From assembly GCA_021298835.1 (NCBI GenBank), contig JAJTHG010000019.1, positions 1 to 64,000 on the forward strand: a stretch of 64,000 nucleotides of DNA, in the 5' to 3' direction. This document shows, piece after piece, positions 7,774 through 17,144 of this stretch. Below the pieces are notes generated by a model. That model had not been told where the DNA came from, searched no databases, and saw only the letters and a program-made list of their open reading frames with translations. Every line of letters starts with the position of its first letter. Within the stretch, counting starts at the first letter, position 1. The position numbers and the translations under genes were made by a program. Origin of the DNA: Gemmatimonadota bacterium (GTDB taxonomy: Bacteria; Gemmatimonadota; Gemmatimonadetes; Gemmatimonadales; Gemmatimonadaceae).

Positions 7774-9072
7774 TCAGTCGTAGCCGGGACTGCGCCACGC
7801 CGGCCGGCCCGCCACCCACGTCGCCAGGCAGCGGTGATCGCCGCTCCAGTAGGGGATCTCGCGCACGTCCTCGACCTCGAAGAGGGCGAGGTCGGCGCGA
7901 AACCCGGGTGCGAGCTGCCCCGTCTCGTGCGCGAGCCCAAGCGCCGCCGCCCCATTGACGGTCGCGGCGAGGACCGCCTCGGCCACCTGCAACCGCAACT
8001 GGCTCACCGCGAGGGTGAGGACGAGCGGGAAGTTCGGCGTGGGAGAGGTCCCGGGATTGAAGTCGGTCGCCACCGCGACCGCCGCACCGGCCTCGAGGAG
8101 CGCCCGCGCGGGCGCCTGCGCCGTCTTGCCGAGGAACATCAGCGTGTGCGGAAGCAGGGTGGCCACGGTCCCGGCGGCGGCGAGCGCGCGAATGCCGGCC
8201 TCGCTGATCGCCCCCAGATGGTCGGCGGACACCGCGCCCAGCTCGGCCGCCAGCTCGGCGCCGCCGCTCGGGGAGAGTTCGTCGGCGTGCAGCTTGAGAC
8301 CGAGGCCGCGGGCGGCCGCGGCCTGCAGCAGCCGCCGTGCCTCGGGGACGGTGTACACGCCGGGCTCGCAGAAGACGTCCGCGAACCGGGCAAGCCCGCC
8401 CTCGGCCACGGCCGGCAGCAGCTCGTGCTCGAGCAGGTCGAGCCATCGCGCGCGCGCCGCCGCGTCGCCGCGCGACTCGAGCGGGATCTCGTGCGCGCCG
8501 AGGAAGGTCGGGACGACGCGCAGCGGTGCGACGGCCGCGAGGCGGCGGATGGCCCGCAGCGACTTGAGCTCGTCCTCGACGCTGAGCCCGTAGCCGGACT
8601 TCACCTCGACCGTGGTCACCCCGTGCATCGCCAGCCGACGCAGCCGATCACGCCCGAGTGCCACCAGCGCGTCCTCGTCGCGGCTGCGGAGGTCGCGCAC
8701 ACTCGCGTGGATGCCGCCGCCTCGCGCGGCGATGGTCATGTAGTCGGTGCCTGCGGCGCGGAGCTCCTGCTCGGCGTGGCGCGGGCGGCCGAAGAGGGCG
8801 TGGGTGTGCGAGTCGCAGAAGCCCGGGAGGAGCACGCCGCCGCGGGCGTCAACGACCTCGGCGTGGGGATGCGCGGCCTCGAGGCGGGCGCGCGGGCCGA
8901 CGGCCGAAATGCGGTCCCCCCGCACGAGCACGGCGCCGTCGGGGATCACGCCGAGCCCCTCGGGCGACTGCGGGCCCCGCCGCGCGGCGGCGGGCCCCGC
9001 GCAGGTGACGACCTGCGCGCAGTGCGTGAAGAGGCGCTCGTGCGGCGCAGGGGCGTCCGCGGCCGACGTCAT
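7774..9072 (-). CDS. hutI: Imidazolonepropionase HutI
   Basis: This 432-residue enzyme hydrolyses imidazolone-5-propionate to N-formimino-L-glutamate, the third step of histidine degradation. Amidohydrolase metal motifs are visible: HTH in FCDSHTHALFGRPR, the third ligand His in LKLHADELSPSGG, and the catalytic Asp in VATDFNPGTSPTPN. The substrate-binding FCEPGVYT segment is also present. The ATG at 9070-9072 overlaps the stop of the radical SAM gene (ATGA). It is slightly longer than the ~405-residue norm because of an N-terminal extension. No formiminoglutamate-degrading gene (hutF, hutG, ftcD) lies in the window. Confidence 0.96.
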   Translation of the reverse strand: MTSAADAPAPHERLFTHCAQVVTCAGPAAARRGPQSPEGLGVIPDGAVLVRGDRISAVGPRARLEAAHPHAEVVDARGGVLLPGFCDSHTHALFGRPRHAEQELRAAGTDYMTIAARGGGIHASVRDLRSRDEDALVALGRDRLRRLAMHGVTTVEVKSGYGLSVEDELKSLRAIRRLAAVAPLRVVPTFLGAHEIPLESRGDAAARARWLDLLEHELLPAVAEGGLARFADVFCEPGVYTVPEARRLLQAAAARGLGLKLHADELSPSGGAELAAELGAVSADHLGAISEAGIRALAAAGTVATLLPHTLMFLGKTAQAPARALLEAGAAVAVATDFNPGTSPTPNFPLVLTLAVSQLRLQVAEAVLAATVNGAAALGLAHETGQLAPGFRADLALFEVEDVREIPYWSGDHRCLATWVAGRPAWRSPGYD

Positions 9073-10043
9073 GCCGTGCCGAGCACGTCGAGCACGCGGC
9101 TCGGGCGGAGCGGGGCCTGCGCCTCGCCGCGGCAGGCGTAGTAGCAGCGATCGCAGGCGATCGGCGCATACCGCCGGAACGCCGACCAGTGGAAGTCCGT
9201 GGGGAAGTCGGGGCACCGCTTCACGTGGCCGACCGGATCGACGTGGATCGTGCGGAGGCCGGACCGGCAGGGCTCGCGCATCGCGCCGCGCGTCCACTGC
9301 GGGATCGTCTCGAGGTAGTGATCGGAGTTGGTGATCACGCCGCGCCGTCGCCGCTTGTACGCGAGCAGCTCGGCGACGACGGCCTCGAGCTCGGCCTGAT
9401 GCGCCGCCGCGAGTCGGGGGGCCCCGTTGCCGTTCTTGAAGTCGGTGTACACCGAGAAGTTGACGCCCGCGCGCAGCTCCCGGGCCCGGTGCACGATCGG
9501 CAGCAGCTGGTCGAGGTTGTCGTTCTTGATGACCGTGTTGAAGCGCACGTTGACCCCGCGGGCGCGCACGGCGGCGGTCGTGGCCATGATGCGCTCGACG
9601 AGGCCGGGGATGCCGCGCGCCGCGTCATGGCGGGCGTCGAGGTAGTCGAGGGAGATGTTGAACTGGTCCACGCCCGCCTGCCAGAGCGCCGTCGCCCGTT
9701 CCGGGGTGAGCATCGCCCCGTGCGTGATGAGCGTGGTGTACTTGAGGCGCACCGCCCGCTCCACGCCGGCGACGAGGTCCTCGAGGTCGCGCCGGAGCGT
9801 CGGTTCGCCCCCCGTCCACGTGACGAGCATGGGATTGAAGCGCCGCGCGGCGTCCACGAAGGAGCGCAGCTCGGTGTCCTTCGCCTTCGGGTCGGTCTTC
9901 CAGTAGTCGCAGAAGCCGCAGGAGGCGTTGCAGCGCAGCGTGACCTCGAAGTGCACGAGCACCGGCATGCGCCGGGCCCCGAGCCAGGCGTACTTCGCGA
10001 GGAAGAGGGGGACGTGGTACGGCTTGTACTTGGCCGAGAGCAC
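9069..10043 (-). CDS. Radical SAM protein embedded in the hut operon
   Basis: This is a 324-residue radical SAM enzyme of unknown substrate. The SAM-cluster motif is C38-x3-C42-x2-C45 in TLRCNASCGFCDYW, followed by WTGGEPTLRRDL (the GGEP SAM-binding motif). Five further Cys lie in the C-terminus (C259, C277, C297, C300, C304, the last three as CDRCYYAC), a SPASM/Twitch-like pattern for an auxiliary Fe-S cluster. The start is GTG at 10043, three bases after the hutU stop. The end overlaps hutI by four bases, so it is translated as part of histidine utilisation. No peptide precursor gene is adjacent. Relatives include peptide-maturing and HpnH-like enzymes, and none is known to me in histidine breakdown. 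Confidence 0.9.
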   Translation of the reverse strand: MLSAKYKPYHVPLFLAKYAWLGARRMPVLVHFEVTLRCNASCGFCDYWKTDPKAKDTELRSFVDAARRFNPMLVTWTGGEPTLRRDLEDLVAGVERAVRLKYTTLITHGAMLTPERATALWQAGVDQFNISLDYLDARHDAARGIPGLVERIMATTAAVRARGVNVRFNTVIKNDNLDQLLPIVHRARELRAGVNFSVYTDFKNGNGAPRLAAAHQAELEAVVAELLAYKRRRRGVITNSDHYLETIPQWTRGAMREPCRSGLRTIHVDPVGHVKRCPDFPTDFHWSAFRRYAPIACDRCYYACRGEAQAPLRPSRVLDVLGTA

Positions 10044-10046
10044 GGG

Positions 10047-11723
10047 TCAGGCGGTGCCGAGCATGGGCAGGTCGATCCCCTCGCGGACGGCCGTCTCGCG
10101 CGCGATGGCGTACCCGGCGTCGGCGTGGCGCGCGACCCCCATCCCGGGATCGGCGGTGAGCACGCGTTCGAGGCGGCGAGCGGCGGCCTCGGTGCCGTCG
10201 GCGACGATCACCTGGCCCGCATGAATCGAGTTGCCGATCCCGACGCCGCCCCCGTGGTGGATGGACACCCACGTGGCGCCGGCGGCGGTGTTGACGAGGG
10301 CGTTGAGCAGCGCCCAGTCGGCGATGGCGTCCGACCCGTCCTGCATCGCCTCGGTCTCGCGGAACGGCGACGCCACCGACCCGGTGTCGAGGTGGTCGCG
10401 GCCGATGACGATCGGCGCGGCGACCTCGCCGCGCGCGACGAGCGCGTTCATCGCGAGCGCGAAGCGCGCGCGCTGGCCCTGGCCCAGCCAGCAGATGCGC
10501 GCCGGCAGCCCCTGGAAGTGCACCTTCTCGCGGGCGAGGGCGATCCACCGGGCGAGATGCGCGTCGTCCGGGAACAGCTCGAGGACGAGCCGGTCCGTGC
10601 GGGCGATGTCGGCGGGATCCCCCGACAGCGCGACCCAGCGGAACGGGCCCTTCCCCTCGCAGAAGAGCGGGCGGATGTAGGCCGGCACGAACCCCGGGAT
10701 CTCGAACGCGTCGGCGACGCCGGCGTCCTGCGCGACGGTGCGCAGGTTGTTGCCGTAGTCGAAGGTGATCGCCCCGCGGTCCTGGAGCGCGCGCATCGCG
10801 CGCACGTGGGCCACCGCCGTGGCGGTCGAGCGGCGCACGTACTCGGCGGGATCGGCCGCGCGCAGGGCGAGGGCTGCCTCGAGGGGCATCCCGTGCGGCA
10901 CGTAGCCGCCGAGCATGTCGTGCGCGCTCGTCTGGTCGGTCAGCACGTCGGGAACGACGCCGCGGGCGAGGAGCGCCGGCAGCACGTCGGCCGCGTTGCC
11001 GACAACGGCGATGCTGACCGCCGTCCGCCGCTCGCGGGCCTGGGCGACCAGCGCCAGCGCCTCGTCGAGGTCGCGGGCGAGGACGTCGCAGTAGCCGGTG
11101 GCCAGCCGCTTGCCGATCCGCGCGGGGTCCACGTCAATGCCCAGGAAGACGCCACCCTGCATCGTCGCGGCGAGGGGCTGCGCGCCCCCCATGCCGCCGA
11201 GTCCCGCGCTGACGACGAGCCGGCCGGCGAGGTCGCCGCCGAAGTGCGTGCGGGCGACCGCGCCGAAGGTCTCGTACGTGCCCTGCAGGATGCCCTGCGT
11301 GCCGATGTAGATCCAGCTGCCGGCCGTCATCTGCCCGTACATCGTGAGGCCAAGCGCCTCGAGGCGGCGGAACTCGTCCCATGTCGAGAAGCGGCCGACG
11401 AGGTTGCCGTTGGCGATGAGCACGCGCGGTGCGTCCGGGTGCGTGCGGAACACCGCGACCGGCTTGCCGCTCTGCACGAGCAGCGTCTCGTCATCGCCCA
11501 GCCGCTCGAGGGTCGCGACGATCGCGTCGAATGCCTCCCAGCTGCGGGCTGCCCGACCGGTGCCGCCGTAAACGACCAGATCGTCGGGCCGCTCGGCGAC
11601 CTCGGGGTCGAGGTTGTTCATGAGCATGCGCAGGGCGGCCTCCTGCGGCCAACCGCGGCAGCGCAAGGTGGCACCACGGGGGGCGCGGACGGGCCGGGGA
11701 CCGGCGGGGGCAACGACGGACAT
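10047..11723 (-). CDS. hutU: Urocanate hydratase HutU
   Basis: This 558-residue NAD-dependent urocanase converts urocanate to imidazolone propionate. Family hallmarks are [11 protein letters not shown] near residue 50, the dinucleotide region [29 protein letters not shown], the substrate region [14 protein letters not shown], and [17 protein letters not shown] near the C-terminus. The length is the normal ~550-560. The start is ATG at 11721-11723, 19 bases after the hutH stop; longer in-frame extensions run into hutH and are rejected. It sits between hutH and the radical SAM gene. Confidence 0.97.
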   Translation of the reverse strand: MSVVAPAGPRPVRAPRGATLRCRGWPQEAALRMLMNNLDPEVAERPDDLVVYGGTGRAARSWEAFDAIVATLERLGDDETLLVQSGKPVAVFRTHPDAPRVLIANGNLVGRFSTWDEFRRLEALGLTMYGQMTAGSWIYIGTQGILQGTYETFGAVARTHFGGDLAGRLVVSAGLGGMGGAQPLAATMQGGVFLGIDVDPARIGKRLATGYCDVLARDLDEALALVAQARERRTAVSIAVVGNAADVLPALLARGVVPDVLTDQTSAHDMLGGYVPHGMPLEAALALRAADPAEYVRRSTATAVAHVRAMRALQDRGAITFDYGNNLRTVAQDAGVADAFEIPGFVPAYIRPLFCEGKGPFRWVALSGDPADIARTDRLVLELFPDDAHLARWIALAREKVHFQGLPARICWLGQGQRARFALAMNALVARGEVAAPIVIGRDHLDTGSVASPFRETEAMQDGSDAIADWALLNALVNTAAGATWVSIHHGGGVGIGNSIHAGQVIVADGTEAAARRLERVLTADPGMGVARHADAGYAIARETAVREGIDLPMLGTA

Positions 11724-11742
11724 GGGGGCTCCGGGATGGGTC

Positions 11743-13272
11743 TCAGACGATGCGCGGCCCGAGCGAGGCGAAGGCGCCCTCGCCCACCGCCGCGCCCAGC
11801 CGGGCGATGTCGTCCGACAGCGCGCGATCGCCGGCGAGCGGCGCCACGCGGGCGCGCACGCGCCGATGCGCCTCGGCCACGAGCGGCCCGGGCGCGAGCG
11901 GCGCGCGGCAGTCGAGCGCCTGTGCGCCGCACATGAGCTCGATCGCGAGCACGTGCCGGACGTTGTGCACGACGCGCCGGAGCTTGAGGGCGGCGCCCAT
12001 CGCCATCGGCACGACGTCCTCCTTCGACCCGTCGGTGGGGATGGTGTCCACACTCGCCGGCGTGCAGAGCGTCTTGCACTCGCTCGCCAACGCCGCGGCG
12101 GTCACCTGCGCCATCATGAAGCCGCTGTGCGCGCCGGCGTCGGGGGACAGGAAGGGCGGCAAGCCCTGGTTGAGGTCGGGATGGACGAGCCGGTCGGTGC
12201 GCCGTTCGCTCATGGTGGCGAGGTTCGTGAGAGCGATCGCAAGCACGTCCGCGGCCATCGCCACCGCCTGCCCGTGGAAGTTGCCCCCCGAGCGCAGGGT
12301 GCCGTCCTCGAAGACGAGGGGATTGTCGGTCGCGGCGTTGAGTTCGCGCGACACGAGCCCGGTGCAGAACCGGAGGGCGTCGAGCGCCGGCCCGTGCACC
12401 TGGGGCACGCAGCGCAGGGCGTAGGCGTCCTGCACGCGAGGGTCGCCGTCGCGATGCGACTCGCGGATGGCGGAGCCCTCGGCCAGCGCCCGCAGCAGCG
12501 CGGCCGACGCCTGCTGCCCGTCCTGCCCCCGGACCTCGTGGATCCGCGCCTCCCATGCGTCGGGGGTGCCGAGCAGCCCGTCGAGCGTCATCGCGGCCGC
12601 CACGTGTGCGGTGTGCCACAGTCGCCAGGCCTCGGCCAGCGCGAGCGTGGCGACCGCCGTGTGCGCCTGCGTGCCGTTGATGAGCGTGAGGCCTTCCTTG
12701 GGGGCGAGAGGGATCGCGGCGAGGCCGTGCGCGGCGAGCACCCCGGCCGCCGGGCGGAACGCGCCGTCGTCCCACAACTCGCCCTCGCCGATGAGCGTGG
12801 CGGCGAGGTGGGCGAGCGGCGCGAGGTCGCCCGAGGCCCCGACGCTCCCCTGCTCCGGCACGCGGGGCCAGAGCCCGGCGTTGAGCATCGCCGCCAGCCG
12901 CTCGACCAGCAGCGCCCGCGCCCCTCCGTGGCCCGTGGCCAGCACGTTGGCGCGCAGCAGCATCATCGCGCGCACCTCGCGTTCGGGGAGCGGCGCGCCG
13001 ACGCCGGCCGCGTGCGACCGCACGAGGTTCACCTGCAGCTCCGCCAGCCGGCCCGGCGGAATCGCCACGTCGCTCAGCTTGCCGAAGCCGGTGGTGACGC
13101 CGTAGGCCACCGCTCCTCGGGCCACGAGGTCATCGACGACGGCCCGCAACCGCGCCATGCGGCCGGCCGCGGCGGGAGCCAGGGTGACCGGGGCCCGCCC
13201 GTCCGCGACGGCGACGACGTCAGCGATCGTCAGTGACCGACCGTCGAGGGCGATGGAGCGGGGCTCGGACAT
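11743..13272 (-). CDS. hutH: Histidine ammonia-lyase HutH
   Basis: This 509-residue enzyme eliminates ammonia from L-histidine to give trans-urocanate. The MIO prosthetic group forms from Ala-Ser-Gly in [14 protein letters not shown]. Other hallmarks are the catalytic Tyr loop [10 protein letters not shown], the [13 protein letters not shown] helix, and [13 protein letters not shown] place the start at ATG 13270-13272, preceded by GGAGG; an ATG 18 bases further upstream is also possible. It follows lptD after only 51 bases with no clear promoter or terminator, so it may be read through from the envelope genes. Confidence 0.97.
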   Translation of the reverse strand: MSEPRSIALDGRSLTIADVVAVADGRAPVTLAPAAAGRMARLRAVVDDLVARGAVAYGVTTGFGKLSDVAIPPGRLAELQVNLVRSHAAGVGAPLPEREVRAMMLLRANVLATGHGGARALLVERLAAMLNAGLWPRVPEQGSVGASGDLAPLAHLAATLIGEGELWDDGAFRPAAGVLAAHGLAAIPLAPKEGLTLINGTQAHTAVATLALAEAWRLWHTAHVAAAMTLDGLLGTPDAWEARIHEVRGQDGQQASAALLRALAEGSAIRESHRDGDPRVQDAYALRCVPQVHGPALDALRFCTGLVSRELNAATDNPLVFEDGTLRSGGNFHGQAVAMAADVLAIALTNLATMSERRTDRLVHPDLNQGLPPFLSPDAGAHSGFMMAQVTAAALASECKTLCTPASVDTIPTDGSKEDVVPMAMGAALKLRRVVHNVRHVLAIELMCGAQALDCRAPLAPGPLVAEAHRRVRARVAPLAGDRALSDDIARLGAAVGEGAFASLGPRIV

Positions 13273-13323
13273 CGGGGAAAGGTCCTCCATTGCACGCCGC
13301 GCATCAAGCGGGCGCACGCCGCG

Positions 13324-16300
13324 TCAGAAGCCGAGCGAGCCCTGCGTGCGCCGGTCGTAGTTGAACTTGAGGTTGGGCTCGGCCTTCAGGGCGATGAAGA
13401 AGTTGAAGAACACCGCCCCGTTGGGGGCCTGCGTGAAGGCGAAGGTGGCCCGCCAGTCGTGCAGTTCGCGCTGGAACGACACGACCTGCGCCGCGAACTG
13501 ATTCGTGACGAAGTCGTACGAGGTGCTCCACTGCGCCGTCCACTTGGGCGTGAGGTTGAAGCCCATGTTCCACGAGGCGTTGGTGACGGGCGGCGCGAGC
13601 ACGGGCGTGAACCCGACGCCGGCGGTGGGGGGCGGCTGCGTCGGGGCGAGCAACGCGGGGTTGAGCACGCACTGGTCGAACTGGAAGGTGTTGGGCAGCA
13701 GGAAGCGGCAGGCCTCGCGCGGGTTGAGGGTCTGCAGCGGGGGACCGCCGCGGGGCGGCCGCTGCCGCTGCGACGAGAAGGTCAGCGAGGCCCGCCAGCC
13801 CTGCCCCGTCGGGAGCATCTGCTGCGCGGGGGTGACGGGCCCCATGGTGCCCCGGAAGGGATCCATCGCGCTCGGCTGCTGGCCCTGCGGACCCGCCGGT
13901 GCCCCCGGCGCGGCCCGGCCGCCCGCCGTCGGGCCCGCACCGAGGCCGAAGGTGCGCGCGATCGCCCGCACGATCGGGTTCTGGGGATCGAGCGACAGCG
14001 AGAAGCGCACCTGCTCGCGGAACGGCTCGAAGGTCGCGGTGTCGGATTGGACGTCCCCCTGGAAGAGCGACCAATCCATGCCGAGGTCGAAGCCCGGCAG
14101 GAGGTCGGAGCGCAGGGTGAAGTTGAAGCGGTTCGTTTCGAGGCCCGTGGTCCACGCCGGCGCCTCGAGCCCTCGCCGGCGGGCCGAGTCGCGCTTGATC
14201 CGGTAGCGCTCGAAGTTGTAGGCGAACGGCGAGGTCTGGAGCGAGAGCAGGCGCACCTTCTCCCCGTCCTGCTCGAGGCCGGTGCTGTCGGGCTTGCCGC
14301 GCAGCTTGATCTCGACGTTCTGCGAGAGGCCGAGGGTGATGCTGCTCTGCTGGATCGCGCCGAGATACCCCACTCGCGTCTTGCCCAGCGCCTCCAGCCA
14401 CTCGTCGGAGACATCGGCCGCCGGGGCGTAGTTGAAGGCGAGCGTCGGATTGAGCGAGTGGCGGATGCGCCGCACCGGGCCCACCCCCGGGAAGATGCCG
14501 AAGAGCGTCGGGGCGACGGAGAGGCCGTAAACGAGGCGCTTCGACTGGCGGATCCAGTCGCCGTTGCTGCGCGTGTTGCGGATCGCGAAGGGCCCGCCGT
14601 CCACGTTGGACAGCGTGACCGTGGGGGTGAGGTTCCACTTGCCCTGCGAGAACTGCGGCAGGTTGATGCCCGTGTCCCAGTCGAGGGTCGTCTCGTAGTA
14701 CCGGGCGATGGTGCGGGAGAAGTTGACCGACGTATCGCGCAGTCCGCGGTATTGCAGCGTCTGGGGGAAGTCGCGCAACTGGTCGCCGAACCGGAACGCG
14801 TTGCTCCAGACGAAGTTATAGATCTTGACCGGCGTGTTGAACGAGCCGGTCGTGTTGCGCGTGCTCTGGAAGCGCGCCGTCGAATCCACCCGCCCGTCGG
14901 AACGGGCCGCGTACGCCCAGGTGAACTCGGTCGCCGGCGCCTGCTGGACCGTCGTCGTGGTCATGTTGACGCTCGGCGTCCACGTCACCGAATCGACCAG
15001 CGTGATCGGGCGGGACGTCAGGGAGAGCGTCGGGAACGTGCGGTCCACCTGCGGGCGGCCGGGATACTGTGTCTGCGACCCGCCGAGCTGCAGCGACAGC
15101 GGGCCGATGGCGCGCGTGTAGTTCGCCTGGCTGGCGATGAGTCCCAGCGCCACGCGCGGGTCGAGCGCGGTGTTGCGCAGCACCTGCGTGTTGGTGCTGT
15201 AGCGCCAGTTGACGTTGAGCGAGCTGGACTGCGAGAAGCGCTGGGAGTGGACCCACGAGAACTGCGACTGCCCGCCGCCGTCGGAGAGCCGTTGCGTCTG
15301 GGCGGCCACCGACCCGTCGATGAACCGCGACAGCCACGAGTACCGCAGTGCGCCGCGGCCGATGAGCCACCCGGGCCCGCCCAGCCCGGTGTTGGCCGAG
15401 CTGCGCCAGTCCATCGCCGCCTGCGCGTCGAGGTAGTCGCCAAGCGAGAAGTACCACCCGAGGTTCTCGACGTTGCGGCGGTAGCCCGCCCCCTGGCGGA
15501 TGAACTCCGAGAAGCCGAAGCGCGGCACGAGCATCCCGCTCCGTCGGCCCTTGCGCATGTCCTGGAAGAAGAACGGGATCCACGCCACCGGCACCTCGCC
15601 GATGTAGAGCACCGCCGGCCGCCCCACCATGACGCGGTTCGCGACGACCTTGAGCTCGGCCGTCGAGAAGTGGTAGTGCGGTTCGGTCTCGTCGCAGCTC
15701 GTGATCACGCCCCCGTGGGCGTAGAACGCGCTCCGGCGCGGGTCGGCCGTGGAGTCCCCGGCGGCCCGCAGCGCGGCCGCGGCCGAGTCCTCGAACGTCT
15801 GGACGGCGGCCTCGTGGCCGAAGAGCGTCCACGTGTTGCCGTTGTTGTCCACCTTCGTGGTCAGGTTCGTGACGACGCCGCGGGACTCCGGGATCGAATA
15901 CTTGATCGTCCCGCTCGCCCGGAGGTCGTCGTTCGACTGCTCGGGGTCGCGCAGGATGACGGTGTCGCCCATGGCGGCGACGACCTGGGTCGAGTCGTTG
16001 TAGGTGATCTTCGCGCCGACCAGGATCGTCCGGTCGCGCTGGACGGCCGACGGCAGGCCCCCCAGCCGCAGCAGGTGCTCGGTGGTCAGGAAGACCACCG
16101 TGTCGCCCTGGTAGCGCGTCACCCGGTAGCCCGGGCGCCGCTGCAGGGCCTCCATCACCGAGTCGGTGGGCAGCCACTGCACCAGGTCCTTCGCGTCCTT
16201 CGCCGCGGTGTCCCGGGCGACCGGAGCGGCTGCCCCCCGTGCGGCGGGCTGCGGGCGCGCGGGCTGCTGCGCGGGTCGCGGCCGGTCGGTCCCGGCCTGC

Positions 16301-16374
16301 GCCGTCACCGCACCCGGCAGGGCGAGCGCCAGGGCGGCCGCCAGCGCGGCCGCCAGCGCCCGGGGCCGGATCAC
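13324..16374 (-). CDS. lptD: LptD/OstA-like outer-membrane LPS assembly protein
   Basis: This 1016-residue outer-membrane protein begins with a signal peptide (ALAAALAAALALALPGAVTAQ). A Pro/Ala linker precedes an OstA/LptA-like jellyroll (about residues 95-270, with GAKITYNDSTQVVAAMGDTV and VVTNLTTKVDNNGNTWTLFG). A long beta-strand-rich C-terminal domain follows, with many alternating aromatic strands and a terminal GSLGF. This is the LptD layout for inserting LPS into the outer leaflet. The start is GTG at 16372-16374, overlapping the tatC stop (GTGA). The N-terminal Cys pair known from enterobacterial LptD is not obvious. The C-terminal third is more Pro/Gly-rich than usual. Confidence 0.82.
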   Translation of the reverse strand: MIRPRALAAALAAALALALPGAVTAQAGTDRPRPAQQPARPQPAARGAAAPVARDTAAKDAKDLVQWLPTDSVMEALQRRPGYRVTRYQGDTVVFLTTEHLLRLGGLPSAVQRDRTILVGAKITYNDSTQVVAAMGDTVILRDPEQSNDDLRASGTIKYSIPESRGVVTNLTTKVDNNGNTWTLFGHEAAVQTFEDSAAAALRAAGDSTADPRRSAFYAHGGVITSCDETEPHYHFSTAELKVVANRVMVGRPAVLYIGEVPVAWIPFFFQDMRKGRRSGMLVPRFGFSEFIRQGAGYRRNVENLGWYFSLGDYLDAQAAMDWRSSANTGLGGPGWLIGRGALRYSWLSRFIDGSVAAQTQRLSDGGGQSQFSWVHSQRFSQSSSLNVNWRYSTNTQVLRNTALDPRVALGLIASQANYTRAIGPLSLQLGGSQTQYPGRPQVDRTFPTLSLTSRPITLVDSVTWTPSVNMTTTTVQQAPATEFTWAYAARSDGRVDSTARFQSTRNTTGSFNTPVKIYNFVWSNAFRFGDQLRDFPQTLQYRGLRDTSVNFSRTIARYYETTLDWDTGINLPQFSQGKWNLTPTVTLSNVDGGPFAIRNTRSNGDWIRQSKRLVYGLSVAPTLFGIFPGVGPVRRIRHSLNPTLAFNYAPAADVSDEWLEALGKTRVGYLGAIQQSSITLGLSQNVEIKLRGKPDSTGLEQDGEKVRLLSLQTSPFAYNFERYRIKRDSARRRGLEAPAWTTGLETNRFNFTLRSDLLPGFDLGMDWSLFQGDVQSDTATFEPFREQVRFSLSLDPQNPIVRAIARTFGLGAGPTAGGRAAPGAPAGPQGQQPSAMDPFRGTMGPVTPAQQMLPTGQGWRASLTFSSQRQRPPRGGPPLQTLNPREACRFLLPNTFQFDQCVLNPALLAPTQPPPTAGVGFTPVLAPPVTNASWNMGFNLTPKWTAQWSTSYDFVTNQFAAQVVSFQRELHDWRATFAFTQAPNGAVFFNFFIALKAEPNLKFNYDRRTQGSLGF

Positions 16375-17141
16375 GCCGGCGCTCCGGCGATGCGGTTGCG
16401 CTCGGCGCGTCGTCGGTCGATCAGCCACGCGAGCGCGATGCTCACCTCGTACAGCAGGTAGAGGGGCACCGCCATCGCGAGCGTGGTCGTCACCAGGTCG
16501 CCCGGCGTCAGCACCGAGGCGGCCACCACGCTCCCGACGAGGGCGAACCGCCGCCCCCGGGCCAGCTGCCGGGCGTTCACCACGCCGAAGGCCGACAGCG
16601 CCAGCAGCACGATCGGCAGCTCGAAGGCGAGGCCGAACGCGAGCACCAGCGACGTCACGAAGTCGAAGTAGCCCTCGGCCGTGATCATCGGCGTCAGCGA
16701 CGCGCTCTGGAAGCCCGTGAGGAACCCCAGCGCCATCGGCACCACGACGAACCACGCCATCGCCGCGCCGCCCACGAACAGGAAGATCGCGCCGAAGAGC
16801 ACCGGGACGATCACCTTCCGCTCGTGGACGAACAGCGCCGGCGCCAGGAATGCCCACACCTGCCACGCGATGATCGGGAGCGCGAGGCCGACGCCGATCG
16901 CGAGCGAGACGTTGAGGACGATGTTGAACGTGTCGCCCGGCTTCGTGTACACCAGCTTGTTGCCGTTCAGGAAGGGCCGGATCGGCTCCTGCAGCAGACT
17001 GATGAAGTCGTACTTCAGCACCACGACGAAGCCCAGCAGCACGCCGACGACGAGGGCCGCGAGGCACCACACGATGCGCCAGCGCAGTTCCTCGAGGTGA
17101 TCGAGGAACGGCATCTCCGCGGGGGACTGCCCGCTGGCCAT
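16371..17141 (-). CDS. tatC: Twin-arginine translocase subunit TatC
   Basis: This is the 256-residue polytopic receptor of the Tat pathway. The N-terminal cytoplasmic motif MPFLDHLEELRWRI, which includes the signal-peptide-binding Glu, precedes six hydrophobic helices. FLAPALFVHERK and the conserved FGLAFELPIVL helix are present, as is the periplasmic loop before LTPGDLVTT. ATG 17139-17141 lies three bases after the cpoB stop. Its partner tatA is in another operon at 3521-3769. No tatB-like gene was found in the window. Confidence 0.97.
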   Translation of the reverse strand: MASGQSPAEMPFLDHLEELRWRIVWCLAALVVGVLLGFVVVLKYDFISLLQEPIRPFLNGNKLVYTKPGDTFNIVLNVSLAIGVGLALPIIAWQVWAFLAPALFVHERKVIVPVLFGAIFLFVGGAAMAWFVVVPMALGFLTGFQSASLTPMITAEGYFDFVTSLVLAFGLAFELPIVLLALSAFGVVNARQLARGRRFALVGSVVAASVLTPGDLVTTTLAMAVPLYLLYEVSIALAWLIDRRRAERNRIAGAPA

Positions 17142-17144
17142 CGC

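Noticed and set aside
10047-12053. Longer hutU starting inside hutH
   Set aside because: The extension overlaps the well-conserved HutH C-terminus by over 300 bases and has no urocanase similarity; ATG 11723 gives the standard length.
13459-16461. A 1000-codon open frame on the plus strand
   Set aside because: It is antisense to lptD, is Arg/Gly-rich with no domain, and long antisense frames are expected at this GC content.
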